A DNA stretch of 64,000 nucleotides from Dactylellina haptotyla. Taxonomy: Eukaryota > Ascomycota > Orbiliomycetes > Orbiliales > Orbiliaceae. Positions 34,901-45,549 of the stretch are shown in pieces. How positions within the stretch are numbered: the first letter of the stretch is position 1; each line of letters starts with the position of its first letter. The stretch covers positions 6,448,001 to 6,512,000 of the forward strand of contig CM062379.1 of the NCBI GenBank assembly GCA_031310005.1. Direction: 5' to 3'. Under the pieces are notes generated by a model, which did no database searches, was not told where the DNA came from, and saw only the letters and a list, made by a program, of their open reading frames with translations. The position numbers and the translations under genes are program-made.

Positions 34901-35486
34901 AGCCATTCGCTTTGTATATCTTATTATGGCAATCGGCTATATTGTATAACATTAAAACCCGATTTTGTTCGCTGAGGCCATCGAAGTCTAAAGCGGCTTC
35001 GTTCATCGGCATCATGGCCTCCAGGGTTTCAACACTAATTTTCTCAGGATTCGAAGCGGAAAGATTCCTGCCTCTTAGATTTTCCATTCCCATTCTGTTT
35101 GGATGATGCGGAGGAAGACTCATGATAGTGGTCAAGCCATGTCGATATCCCGCGCCGAAATTCTCCTTCTGGCCCTGGCCAATCGGCACCATCAGTTTGA
35201 ATGATAGGCCTATTTGGATTTCGCTACAATGGCTAGCATCTTCTTTTTTGTGCCTTTTTACTTCTTCCCATCCGATAGCCTGCTGAGTAGCCATTTCAAG
35301 GTATCTACCTAGCTGTGATCTTTCAAAGATAGCGTGGCAGATATATATGTAAAGTTCGATCTGCGTATCATTTGTCGGCTCTTTATATATTTTTGCGAGG
35401 TCTTTCAAGTCTTCAAATTCCAATTGTTCTACTAGCTCAGCCATATCAGGATCTACCTGGAATGGGATTGGCATAGTCCGGTCCAT
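31908..35486 (-). CDS. TPR-CHAT caspase-like protease (1,192 aa)
   Basis: Long single-exon gene with ATG at 35486. Residues about 150-700 are helical and repeat-like in TPR fashion (for example HLSKSIDALDRIEKN, DLDQAVLLIQESLEL, DLDKAHEIIQAAWDD). A CHAT domain follows (about 800-1120) with the catalytic His985 in FHFAGHGS and Cys1031 in YLSACSTG, both intact, plus GFRHVIGTLWEVDD. CHAT proteases are caspase relatives; TPR-CHAT proteins include bacterial CRISPR-linked Craspase and eukaryotic separase relatives. There is no signal peptide. It is predicted to cleave an intracellular partner on activation, possibly in the same pathway as the neighbouring NLR-type genes. The C-terminal tail after about 1120 is low complexity. 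A small intron in the first 150 residues cannot be excluded. Confidence 0.92.
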   Translation of the reverse strand: MDRTMPIPFQVDPDMAELVEQLEFEDLKDLAKIYKEPTNDTQIELYIYICHAIFERSQLGRYLEMATQQAIGWEEVKRHKKEDASHCSEIQIGLSFKLMVPIGQGQKENFGAGYRHGLTTIMSLPPHHPNRMGMENLRGRNLSASNPEKISVETLEAMMPMNEAALDFDGLSEQNRVLMLYNIADCHNKIYKANGSLEHLSKSIDALDRIEKNHGSDYHRRFEVLRTLNNHLARRSIDTGSILDIDRAIKISDIITIIADENDASLAIDGEALRKANFLDIKEQLLERPVRESIKSIINKFGEILDSGDINKAIEFQKSATKSIPQAHSLRQHVRLDRLLLDHYLKHGNVDNVNQAIEILSIAKASESDDEPLVEMIQGLGILLYVRYTLTGQMEDLDQAVLLIQESLELIPSSNPRFPQLTMFLHVLGVKYTETEALEDLKNLETVAEKITSSPDMDAAEASLLWGQMYSFRYRVTGDLEDCNNVIEILTPLLDIEELDRIISIPAMNLLAGMHGSRYSRTGNMESLEQQLELTTYLKEDFEAGAKGRSSAFRSCFHLLNHKAVFEKYKQSGFIEDLDKAHEIIQAAWDDPNNTGPFHLIMGGSLARILEIKGQWDDASKVLEESVKHLLVITPRSLKNTDKQGVIGQHFGLASHAARLFLWAGRTPQEALQILELGRGIVTSLMLEIRTDISGLETAYPDLASEFLSLRQILDSPISETGKSSLMLGGGLIPQETEKKKRRDAEKRLVEVMKEIHSKNGFERFLLPHTPEQLMAAAEGGPIAIINTEERECHAFLVEKSRIRAIKLPNLRQGEIAAKAALLRGTEESEIWEVLEWLWDVVAQPILNVLEFTSKPIGKYNRWPRLRWVPTGSLSQLPLHAAGKHLKDSDETVLDRVISSYSLSIKTLIYGRERKDFDLKASNDALLISMSKTPGHSSLYFAGKEIEVLEELCPALGLEIKKPPRQRDEILSSLSTCGIFHFAGHGSFNRSDPSRSCLLLDDWQTDPLTVSKLWEHKIQNNPPFLAYLSACSTGANDELKFSDEGINLISAYQLAGFRHVIGTLWEVDDLYCVKIAKKIYKTIRDEGGLKDENISLALHTALTSLRSKSLANSSMRKARGQSVLQMVDGLEIETSNLQLGAKSVEEGFGFGDDTKLTETTKGDQNGGETRNAKKVDLSELNFHWVPYVHFGV

Positions 35487-36873
35487 CTTTGTGAATTGTT
35501 CGGTTCAGCGAGATCTTCGAAATGAAAAGTATAGTCCCTGCAACGACTGAATTCGGTAGTGTAATGACTAGTACTGAAATCTAAATGATTTGCACAACAA
35601 GTAAATATGATACTTAAAGGTTGTCTCGTAAACCAGCCGCGAAGCACGAAGCTCAAAGGGCCACTAACTTTAAACTTCCTTACGTATCTATGGAGCCTGA
35701 TCAGCTATGATTTTTCTCAAATTTAATCTTTCCATTGCCTGCCTGTCTGCTTTCCAGAAAAACATACTAGGATTGGCTTCACATTCGAGCTCAAGCTGGT
35801 GGGTGTGAGGATTCGCGGTATACGGCGAGAGCTTGGCACGCTTACCCCGCAACCGACCCCACAAGAAAACAGTATCTTTATTTTAAAACCAAACAAAATT
35901 TATCATATAGTATAAAATAGTAAACTTTATAAACGGGGATTTTATTTTTCTAATTTATATTCATTTTATTCATACTTTCGTTGGTATAGGCGCCAAGAAC
36001 CTACCGACTTCTTCCAAGAAATATGGCCGTTCGGAACCACGTGGCCCCGATTGCAAGTGACCCCGAGTTTTATGGTTAGATTCGAGAAAAGAGATTGGAT
36101 ACAATGAAACATCTCTCGCTTGTTAACGCTCCTGCCCGAACAGAAGTTTAGTGTTATTGATGGCAAGTGGCTAAGGTTGATTATATATGTCATCGAGTAT
36201 ATAGCTAAACAGACTCCAGCATGCTAAATGCAACCTAGCATGTCCAGGAAATCTGTTGCATGTTGTTGTGCTTCATATCACCAAATATGCCAATGGTCTA
36301 AATATGTTGTTTAATAAGTTACAATGCCGGATTCCGCATTTTTCAATGCGGCTAGTTGTTCTCTCCCGGCTCTCTACTCTATCGAGGAGGAGGAGGTTTT
36401 TATTTTTCAGAGAACAAAATTCCGCGTTAGATTGGGTTACCTACTCTCCTCGATCTATTTCCACGAAAAGTCCTTTCCTCAAGTAGCTATGTAACATTTG
36501 AAATGAATATAGCCCCTTGCGCTGCATAGGTAGCCAAGACGATAACCGAAGCTTGGTGGAGCTTAACTGAGTTCCAACTCGGATTGGGGTGGTCCATGAC
36601 GTCATTTTATCATTTGCATCTCTGCTTTAGATCTCGATCTGCACTTCATAAAACCAATAATTCAGCGGGAGAATTCGCTAGTTATGCGTAGCACGGTTCG
36701 CCTTGAAACAAGGAAGTGCGAAAGCACTAGGATCGCAATTCCCTGAGATCGCATCTATAGATATATCCCCTAATTCCAGCGAGAATGAAAGAAGATATCC
36801 ACAACCTACCGGATCCTGAGATTGTCATTCGACTCCCTACCAAAGATAGCTACCACTAGGCCTGTTGCTCCAA
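35487..36873. other. Intergenic 5' of TPR-CHAT gene
   Basis: 1.4 kb, AT-rich (poly-A/T around 35880-35970), with no domain-bearing frame. A 24-codon frame MKEDIHNLPDPEIV… at 36785 ends before the next gene; it may be an upstream ORF or chance. Confidence 0.5.
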
Positions 36874-37434
36874 ATGCCCAGCATGCCATTCCTAGATATT
36901 TTCAAGAAAAAAGAACGTTCAGCGGCGCCAACAACTAGCTCTAGCAAGTCCGACGATATCACAAAATGGGGTAAAGAATCCGAACCCTCGTCGCGACGTA
37001 GTAGCGCCTCATCACTATCATCCCAAGGAAGCAAGCACAAACAGAAACCTCAATCTATCAACAGTGATGCCAACGAAACGCGCGCACCCCCAGCGTATCA
37101 CGAAACGCAAGTACATCCCGCTGGTCCCGCGCACCCACCCGCAAATGTGGTCCCTGCCGCTCAAAATGCCGGTATGCTCGTTGGCGGTGCGGGTGCAGTT
37201 ATCACAGATAATAGCATGGGCGCAGGCATAGTTGACGGCCTTGTGGTGGGTAATATCGTCGGCCGACAGATCCAGCAAGCGAAAAACCACGCGTATTGGA
37301 AAGACCGACAACAACAATATCTGGCGGGGGATGAGACCGCCGCGATGGGACCATCATCTAGATCGAAGAGGCAGGAGAAGCGGGAAGAGAGGAGGAAACA
37401 AAGATGGGAAAAACGGGCGGCTAGGGCTGAGTAG
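36874..37434 (+). CDS. Small hypothetical protein, disordered with Gly-rich segment
   Basis: Single exon; first ATG gives MPSMPFLDIFKKKE and a 186-aa product. The N-terminal 90 residues are Ser/Lys-rich and disordered. A Gly/Ala/Val segment follows (AGMLVGGAGAVITDNSMGAGIVDGLVVGNIVG), then a strongly basic coiled tail (KRQEKREERRKQRWEKR). The glycine-rich patch resembles those of small fungal membrane-associating proteins, but it has no clear transmembrane length. No family recognised. It may be a genuine conserved small gene, as codon use is steady throughout, but support is only from the open frame. Confidence 0.6.
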   Translation: MPSMPFLDIFKKKERSAAPTTSSSKSDDITKWGKESEPSSRRSSASSLSSQGSKHKQKPQSINSDANETRAPPAYHETQVHPAGPAHPPANVVPAAQNAGMLVGGAGAVITDNSMGAGIVDGLVVGNIVGRQIQQAKNHAYWKDRQQQYLAGDETAAMGPSSRSKRQEKREERRKQRWEKRAARAE

Positions 37435-38115
37435 GCGAGATTGAAGGTGGCCACTCGGTTCGAGTAATTTGTATTTCGCGAGGGTACTTTCGGTTGTAGT
37501 TATAACCTAAGGTACTATGGCTTATTAATGTCAACTAGGATCTCATTTTACACTATTATACGCATGCTCTTTAGATGGTGCTATCTTACCGGTTTTCTAG
37601 CCTCGATACCAGGCACTGGCTACTAGGCCAGTTTTCACAATTTCCTGCTCTGAGAGTTGCAGCTTGTTTAGTAAGGGTCTCTTAATCTCCAGTCTCTTTC
37701 CAGTGAATGGGATCCTCGTGAGGCGAGGCCGAATTGCATTTGTTGCATTTTTTTTTTTGGGGGGGGGATTCATACGGTCTTGCTAGGCTCTTGACTGGAG
37801 ATATTATCCCATAATTATGTATTAGATAGTTCTCATATAAATAACATTGTCAGTCAGTATGCCAAGTTTGCAGTTGTGCTGTAGTTTTTTGTACTCAAGT
37901 TAGTATGGTGGCACGCACATATTTTGTCTAAACGGTGTACGACACGGCAGCTTTTCTCGAAGCGAATCTTTCGCGCACAGCTCGGTAGATTGTTACAGTA
38001 GCGCCACATGTATGTACACCGCAAGTCTATCAACCAACTCCAAGACTCTATTATAACACATCGACGATACCCGAACAGAAATTTATACCAAGCTAGTCTC
38101 CCCGGTACCGAGAAA
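37435..38115. repeat. Intergenic with a poly-T/poly-G tract
   Basis: 0.68 kb, no gene. Contains a run of 11 T followed by 9 G at about 37748-37767, a spot where assembly length may be unreliable. Confidence 0.5.
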
Positions 38116-39105
38116 ATGCCCCCGAAGTATACGATTTCTCTTCGAAACAACACTTCAAAAGACCGAAAATACCACTTTTGCTTTGCTCCTCCGCCAGTCA
38201 TCAGTGATGGCTTGGACCCACCAGTCCACGCCAATGTCTGGTCCACTTCCACTGTGGCCCCAGATGATAGAATACTAATTGAGATCGATGATATTTACTA
38301 CGCTTGTACGTCTGAACCACGCATATAATTCCTACATGTACTTCATGGTGGCAAGTGGGTGTCACAGCCCTGAAACTAAATGGCAAAACTGATATTAAAA
38401 GCTTGTCATTGTTGCTTAATATAGGGGCCGGACAAAAACTGAACGTTCCATTTCGAGAGCCGAGTTCTTCTGAATGTAGAGCACCCCAAATTACTCTCAT
38501 CACCATCACATCCACTAGAAGAGTTACTCTTGCGTCCTCCAACGAACCCGGATGTAGGTAGCTTATCAAGTCCGCCATTTTCAAGGCAAAATATAACCTA
38601 GTAAACTACTAATAAAGGCTCTATACCCAGCAAGCTTTGAGACGTTCCTCGTGGATGGATATGCCGGATTACGAGCGAATACTTCACTTATAGCTAGCGA
38701 TGGCGCATTTGCAATCAAGATGGGCAAAGATATCCCCACGCCAAATGAGCACTATCTAGCTGGTTGTGCCATGAAGGCGCCGGATGGAGTAGTTCGTTCG
38801 ATCGTGACCGTACGAATCAACTTGATACCTAAATACCTAGCAATTTTACAGGTTCCCGCTAACGATATATACAGATCGAAGCTCTGCGTAATACTAGTAT
38901 CCAGATAATGCCTATCGTGAACCAAAAAATATATATTGTAGACCTGCCAGAGTTACTAAGAGCGGAGCAGTTTATGGATCTTAATACCATATCAGATCGC
39001 GCCGCTATTGTCCAATTGGAAGATGTGAGTGTACGTGGAAATTTAGACCTAGTCTCAGAGATCGAAGTCAATGCAAGGGGTTGTTCAGGGAACAAGTATT
39101 CATAA
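38116..39105 (+). CDS. Uncharacterised 265-aa protein upstream of the NLR-like gene
   Basis: Four exons: 38116..38305, 38356..38553, 38631..38809 and 38875..39105; phases close to 265 aa. It begins MPPKYTISLRNNTSKDRKYHFCFAPPP and has no signal peptide. The text looks like a beta-sandwich (YALGVTALKLNG, SFETFLVDGYAGL, AFAIKMGKDIP, NTSIQIMPIVNQKIYIVDL). No known family comes to mind. It lies 659 bp upstream of the TPR/winged-helix/propeller gene in the same direction, a layout seen where fungal NLR genes sit next to a small effector or ligand gene. That role is inference only. Exon 1 and 2 joins use weaker acceptors, so small boundary errors are possible. Confidence 0.7.
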
Positions 39106-39764
39106 GGTTGCATATAGCTTGAGAGTTTCTTTCAGTATTTTACATCTTGTATTGCGATATATTAGGAGATTTATTTCCAAAATTATCATCACATTTGATC
39201 AAAATGTGATAAAGACCTTATATGTGTTGCCAGGTTTGCAGAATAATTCAGACAATGTAATGTTGCTAGACACAGTTTCGAGAGGCCGTCAGCTGAGAGT
39301 CGCAGAACATCAGCCGCTGGTCTTTTTTTTCTTTTCCTTATAAGGTTAAATTCACTTCTGGGTTGTAGTCATAGCTAGATTCAACAGGGTGGTGAGGATT
39401 TCCAGGCGACACTACTTATCTGAATTTCAATATTTCTCCCCGATATTCTAAAGGGAGGAGGTTAGCCTTGCTGTACAGTTTGCCACTTCCAGATCCCATT
39501 CTATTCAGCCGGGTCTTGGCTAGAGAGGGGCACCTGTTTAGTGGATCAATTACATTGCATTGCATTACGAGCAGATAGAAGGCGGCAGATCAGAGATTGG
39601 AGTTTCTGAACACCTCCGTATCGATATGCATCTGCTTCATTTCCCACCTGTCAGTTCAGTTATAACGTTAGAGAATATATATAACGACAGAAACGTGCTT
39701 GTAGGGGCTTCTTGGCGTTAGCCTTCGGGCTTCCAGTATAATACTATCCTATGACGCTTCAATA
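39106..39764. other. Intergenic between the 265-aa gene and NLR-like gene
   Basis: 0.66 kb with no supported gene; 5' region of the NLR-like gene. Confidence 0.5.
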
Positions 39765-42700
39765 ATGGCCTCGAGATCATTATGGAAACGCGGCCGCAAG
39801 CCGCGCTCTGACGATTCCAAGTCGATGATTGACTCTCACCCTGAATCGGCGTCACAAACTCTACCAGCCCTGCAGCCATGTAATTTTGAAAATAGTGTCC
39901 TAGAATCGAGAAAGTCTCCGAGGTCGCCAATATCCGATCAGGAAAGCATCGTTTCCCGACAAGAACACCAGGAGCCACGGAAACCAAGCCGACCAGGTCT
40001 TAATGATAGTTTCGGGTTACAAATGCAAGAAAATATCTCAATACCAATAAAGGTAATACTGAAAAATCCACGTTTCGTTCAAATCTTTATTTCAGCATGC
40101 AAGAATATTGACTCGTTAAGCCCAGCCATACCTAACTCAAGCCGAAACCCAGTCAATTTCATCTCATGACATTAAAAATCATGTCGAAGCATCATCGACT
40201 TCACTATCAACGCCGTCCTCTGAAACCTTTTCAAGAAAATCAATATCTCTGTCAGAGAATCAAATTACCCAGGCCATCTCAGTAGCGGAATCCGCCATTG
40301 CTGCGCCTCGAACGGAGAATACACTACCCTCAACTGTTTCGATTAGGGGGTCCTCTATCTCATTGCCTCAATACTCAGCTACAGATTCGGAAACAACATC
40401 CATTAATGAAGACAGACTACCACACACTCCTATGCACGATTCTGATCTTAGCTCTGATGATTCATATTCATCCGATGATTCCTCTGTACTCAGAAAGAAA
40501 GAGAATATCCGGAAATTGGGGCGGATTCGAAGAGTTGAAGAATGCAAATTCGCCCTCGGAGATGCACTAGAGCAGAAGGAATGGCTTCAAGCGAACAGAT
40601 TGGCCGATAAACTGACGCTATTATTGCCAGAAAACGGAGAAAATATGCCCGACGAATGGATAGTGGATTTAGCAAAAATAGCTTTCAAAGCTGATTGTCT
40701 CCCGCAACCAGACATCATTGCTCACCTCTCGAGTGTTAGCAAAGGCCCCCATCAAGATCGAACGGTTCCTCCGAAGCTTCAAATTGAAGCCCTGTTTCTC
40801 GAAGGGACGGTATTTTCAAGATTACAAGAGTACAAAAAGCTATAAAATGTTTTAAAAGAGGACATAAATTGGCTCGCCAGAATTTACTCGCAGGAGAAGT
40901 GAACGATTTCCGTAAAATGCTTCTCATCGCATATGAGAAATCAAACCAACCAGAAGAGGTAGCTGTTTATAGTGACCTCCTACCCGAAGGCTATCAACCA
41001 ACATCACTAATGCTCCTTCAACCGCAATATCTAACGAAATCAATTCTAATGGAATCAGCTTTAAGGCAGCAATGCCTTCATAAGTTGGACGAGCTATACG
41101 ATATAAAAGAATTCAAGGGAAACGACGCTACTCAGCAACAATGTCGGATGATATTTGCCCTCGTCTCAGTCGCTCCGGTGCCTGTTCCATTGGAAACCAT
41201 CGCGACCTTATGCTATATCCCAACGGAAAAAGTCACTGAACTTATATCGCTATGTCGGGGTATCTTTAAAACCGAACAAGAGAGTATAACCCCACAATAT
41301 GCAAATAAAAGACTTATCGTAAACGGAAATCAACAATCCAGCTTGCTCATTTCTTTCGCAAATCAGCACTTCCAGAAATTATTCACGGAGGCGCCTCAAC
41401 ATCGGGGTGTTTTTGCCTTAGGCCCTACCATTGACATTCACAGAAGATTATCTACTAGACTTTTTGAAAGGATGGATAGATCCCTTAAAGAGGATATCTG
41501 TAATATAAGAGCATACGGAACTCGAATAGTCGATATCAAATCGCAAACGATATTAAACGTACTTCCCGGGTCATTGCAATATGCTTGCAGATACTGGCTA
41601 TATCACCTCCAAGCTGGCGAAATCCCCCCTATAGATTCTAATGAATTCCAAACGTTCTTCTCTAGACATAGCATCCACTGGATTGAAACTATGGCCATCA
41701 TAGAATCTTGTAATTCGGCACTATTGATAGTCCGAGAACTCAAAAGAATTGATGTAAGTCTTGATCTTGCCAAATATAGTATTAAAATACTTCTGACATC
41801 CCATTACAGCTTAGAAAAGGATCTGCTTTCCCAGAAAGGCTTATCAGCATGATTGATCACATTGAGAGGCTCCTAACTAGATATACTATCAAATTTAGCA
41901 CTACGCCACTTCAAGTTTACTACCTCGACCAGATTCTCCAGTTTGAGCAGAACTTTTCACTTTTTAATACCACCAAGAAAATGGCCCTTACGATACATGA
42001 TATAGAAGACCAATCTTCCGTTTCGAAACGCTTAGAAGTCGAATACCAAAAATTCTGCCAAGTACTAACGGCAGAGAATGATAACGACCAACTTTTAATA
42101 TTCTCTCCGGACTGCAGACGCCTTGCTTATCGCAAACGAAATACGGGAGTTGTTATAGTGAAGGATCTGTCTGTCCCAAATTCTAGCACTATGCTTGTCA
42201 CCAAGGAACAATCTATTGTCAGCATGTGCTTTGGGATTCGGGATAACACTCGAACAGATATATTAGCGATAGCTACTCTCGCTTCTATATCAACCTGGGA
42301 TTTGACAACTTGTAAAACTCGAAGAACCATCGTCCTAGAAAAAAGCTTAAAGTGGGGCTATCTCGCCGGCCCAAAGATTGAGTTTTCACCTAATGGAAAA
42401 CGACTTGGAGTTCTGACACTTAACCGAATATTTGTTATCGATGAAGGGTCAGGATCAGCACTCTACTCCGCAGATTTTGGAAACGTCGCATGGCTGGACT
42501 TCACATTTTCCTATGATAGCGGCTCCATCATAGCTACAGATCGAAGACTACATCTATACAAAATTTCGGAAAACACCGCTGACAAACTCTCGGGGCTTAA
42601 ACCCTTGGAAAATGGATATAATCAACTCGCTACAGGTCACACCGAACTATACGCATCGATTAAGAGCCTTCCAAATGAAACTATCTTGATCTCACATTGT

Positions 42701-43420
42701 TTTTCCTCGAATACCATTTGTCTTACCACGTCTGGAAAAGATTATTTCACTTTTGAAGGGCAAATCGGTAAAGTTTCTTGCGCTATTTCCCCGAATCAGC
42801 GCCGAATTTCACTTGCAAGTGATGGTAATATCACAATAGCACAACTTTCCAACGGCCAGCTAGTACAAGATTTCAAACCCCCAGATATTCGGCACCGAGA
42901 CCTTCTTTTAGCGTCCGCGTTTTTTCCATCAGGTGATGTCCTAATCACAATTGGAAAATACTCCGGCCTGATCTGTCGGACCCTGCTTTTGGATTTGGAA
43001 ATAAAGGATGAATGGGTAATGCGGGGTAACGAACGGCTTGTCTGGATCCCACCAAATTACCACGCGACTATTATCTCGCCAGAAAGAAGCAATTGTGTAT
43101 TACTGACCCATCAATCTGGCCATTCCATCGAGATGTCATTTACACTTGGAAGCCCTGGAAATCTCAACTCAACCAAGAAGCCTTTGGACGTCTCGAAATT
43201 TCTTCCTCTGGTACCGAATATATCTAAAATGCAGATTCCAAACGAGAATCTCGGACGAGAAGCTACTCCGAATAATCTGCCTCAAACGCCGAAACCAAAA
43301 GCTGGTCTGGAAGACGCAATGGCAGCTACACAAGCTCTACAACGGCAAATGCCAGCCCATTTCCCTCACATTCTGATATGTTTGGCATGCGTTTTGGCAT
43401 TTCTTTGGTATTCAGGATGA
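39765..43420 (+). CDS. NLR-like protein without NACHT: TPR, winged helix, beta-propeller, C-terminal anchor (frameshifted)
   Basis: Exons 39765..40052, 40126..41753 and 41810..43420. Exon 2 holds a frameshift: the frame ends …LQEYKKL-stop, but re-reading one base back at 40839 gives EYKKAIKCFKRGHKLARQ and stays open, which is the expected TPR-like text. With that shift the product is 1,175 aa. Order: Ser-rich disordered region (1-230); helical repeats; a winged-helix-type segment normally found behind NACHT (FALVSVAPVPVPLETIATLCYI); a conserved NLR linker (DRSLKEDICNIRAYGTRIVD, YACRYWLYHLQAGE); a WD40-like propeller (about 680-1080); and a hydrophobic C-terminus (HILICLACVLAFLWYSG). No P-loop is present anywhere. 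The tail suggests membrane anchoring by its C-terminus. Confidence 0.75.
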
Positions 43421-43510
43421 AAAAAATCGTTATATGGTTCACGCTGATGTAATTTGAGGTCTGAATTTATTAGCATAATCCGTAATATGAGATGGAAAAT
43501 ATTAGTTTCG

Positions 43511-44711
43511 CTATTTCCCCGCTCCAAAAATGAAATCTTCTCCTATCCATCGACAAATTGTCATATTTGTCAAGCAGCCATTTTGGTAATCTTGCATTGA
43601 CAGCTGGGCAAGCTCATTGCCTTCCTCCATCGAGCTTAGACCTAGTTGCTTCAACGCCGCTTCTCCACGCTCGAGCCATTTCACGACCATCTCCCTTGTT
43701 ACCATGTACATATTTTTGGCCTGAAGTCTCTGCCACCTTTCTTCCAGTGCTTTCGTTGCAAACTCGTCTTTGAGAACATTGTTGAAGTTATTCTGGAACA
43801 GCGGGTTGAGTTTCGGACCGCAGCTACGGACGCTTAGTTCAAATTTATTTGGTATGAAGGAGTAGATCTATCCGACTTACTTCAGCAATATCCCAAGCTG
43901 TTGAAACATCGAAACACCAATATCAAATATTTTGTTGGCATGTGGATATTTTGCTCTATCACTTATGATGAACTGGTCGAAGAATATTTCCTCCCATATC
44001 ATCGTGCCGCCCGGCTCTATTACAAAAGACTGTTAGCGATATATTTCACCTTTATTTGCAGGTCATGCAGTTACTTCCGTACTTAACATTGATCTGCAAT
44101 TGTTGAATGCAGACTCCCACTGCTTCTCTGTGATCGCGATTGATAGATATCGAAGATGCACTAAATCATATCCTTCATCCAGATTCGGAAAAGTCTCTCT
44201 TTGGTGGATATTCAACTGATAGAAGCTGAGGTCCTCAGCAACTTGCTTTTCTTCGGGTGGAAAATGAACCGGGAAAAGGTCATAGCCATGAAGAACAGCA
44301 TCGATACCAGCTTCGCGCAGCTGAGCTCTAACACCAAACATCCAGTCACTATTCTATCTTATTAGTATCCGCTATTTTCAACTAAATTTGATCATACCGT
44401 AAACGGGTAGAAGACTTACCCCGGCCCAGTACCGATATCAGCTATACGAGGACGCTTGCCGGTCTCCGCGATAGCACGAAGGCGTATGATTTCTTTGCTA
44501 GGGAGGAATGAGCCTCCCATTAATTCACGTGTGACAGCATTCTGCTGCGCAAGACTACACAAAATAGTCAATGAATTGGGTATGCCCATGTCTTATGTAT
44601 GAAAACGGAAATCTACCGCAACTTAGCGTCATCATCGAATCGCAAATCGTAGTTCTCGGAGTCCTTAGTTCGAGTATGATGTCCAGGTACGGAATGCACA
44701 GCTGTGGCCAT
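43511..44711 (-). CDS. Class I SAM-dependent methyltransferase (314 aa)
   Basis: Five exons (reverse): 44711..44617, 44554..44420, 44348..44083, 44016..43881 and 43823..43511; phases close to 314 aa. Motif I is ADIGTGPGDW (about 70-79), followed by GYDLFPVHFPP (motif II region) and LKPGGTMIWEEI (post-II), the usual class I methyltransferase order. The N-terminus MATAVHSVPGHHTRTKDSENY and the C-terminal helices resemble stand-alone methyltransferases near fungal secondary-metabolite genes. No synthase is present in the window, so the substrate is unknown. It converges with the NLR-like gene at its 3' end. Confidence 0.9.
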
Positions 44712-45549
44712 TCTGAAATTAATATAATATTTGGGGACTACTTTTGGGTTCGTTTATCAGTTGACTTTTATTGATCATTAAATTATGATTCTAAAAAGAT
44801 TCAATGTAGTTGGAAGGTCTTGATTTTATATTCGCCAGAAGCGGCAGATAGATCGGCATCTAAGCCATCATCCGGCGGGGATATACAAAGACTCTTAGTA
44901 TCCGAGAAGCCAGAAGTCGTGCACAAGCTTGATCGCTCCTACATATACTACAACGTAAGCATCGTTTAACATTTAAATGCTTAGAAATTAATGATGTAAT
45001 ATTGCCGATTAGTGGATACGGCCAAATAGGCCAAACAATTGTGGTGTTGTGTTTCAGAGGGCTCGACACCGTATCCGTAAATGCGTGTCCCAGTAAGCGG
45101 CAGTTGGAAGCATGAACCAGACACTCGGTATATAAATTCAGGGACATGGATTCGATTCGATAGTCTCCAGGAAGGCAGCCAAGCACTGGCTCTCACAACA
45201 CACTGAGCCAAGATTCGAATCAAGAGTTCTTTTTCATCTATTATGGCTAGTATTGTTAAAAGGAATCTTCCTTCCTAAGATTTGGGGATCTGACATTCAC
45301 ATGCCTCTTGTGGCCTGTGTCGTCTTATAGGAAATCCAAGGCGCTTTTATGATAGCAGAAATTCGCTGCAATGTAGTCACGTGTTTCACCATCCAGCTTA
45401 ATTAACTCACACAGAAAATTCCCGAATCAGTATATATATATATGGTCCCTCTGTCGCGATTCATTCTGAAGACGATTGAATGTTAAAGATCTACAATATT
45501 AAAACTAGAATCTTCAATTGCAGCGACTCCATACCCGATTCGATATACG
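44712..45549. other. Divergent intergenic region
   Basis: 0.84 kb between the methyltransferase and F-box genes. A (TA)7 run at about 45431-45444 sits about 105 bp before the F-box ATG and may act as its TATA region. No gene seen. Confidence 0.5.

Noticed and set aside
36785-36859. 24-codon frame MKEDIHNLPDPEIV before the 186-aa gene
   Set aside because: Could be an upstream ORF, but nothing beyond its open frame supports translation or joining to the next exon.
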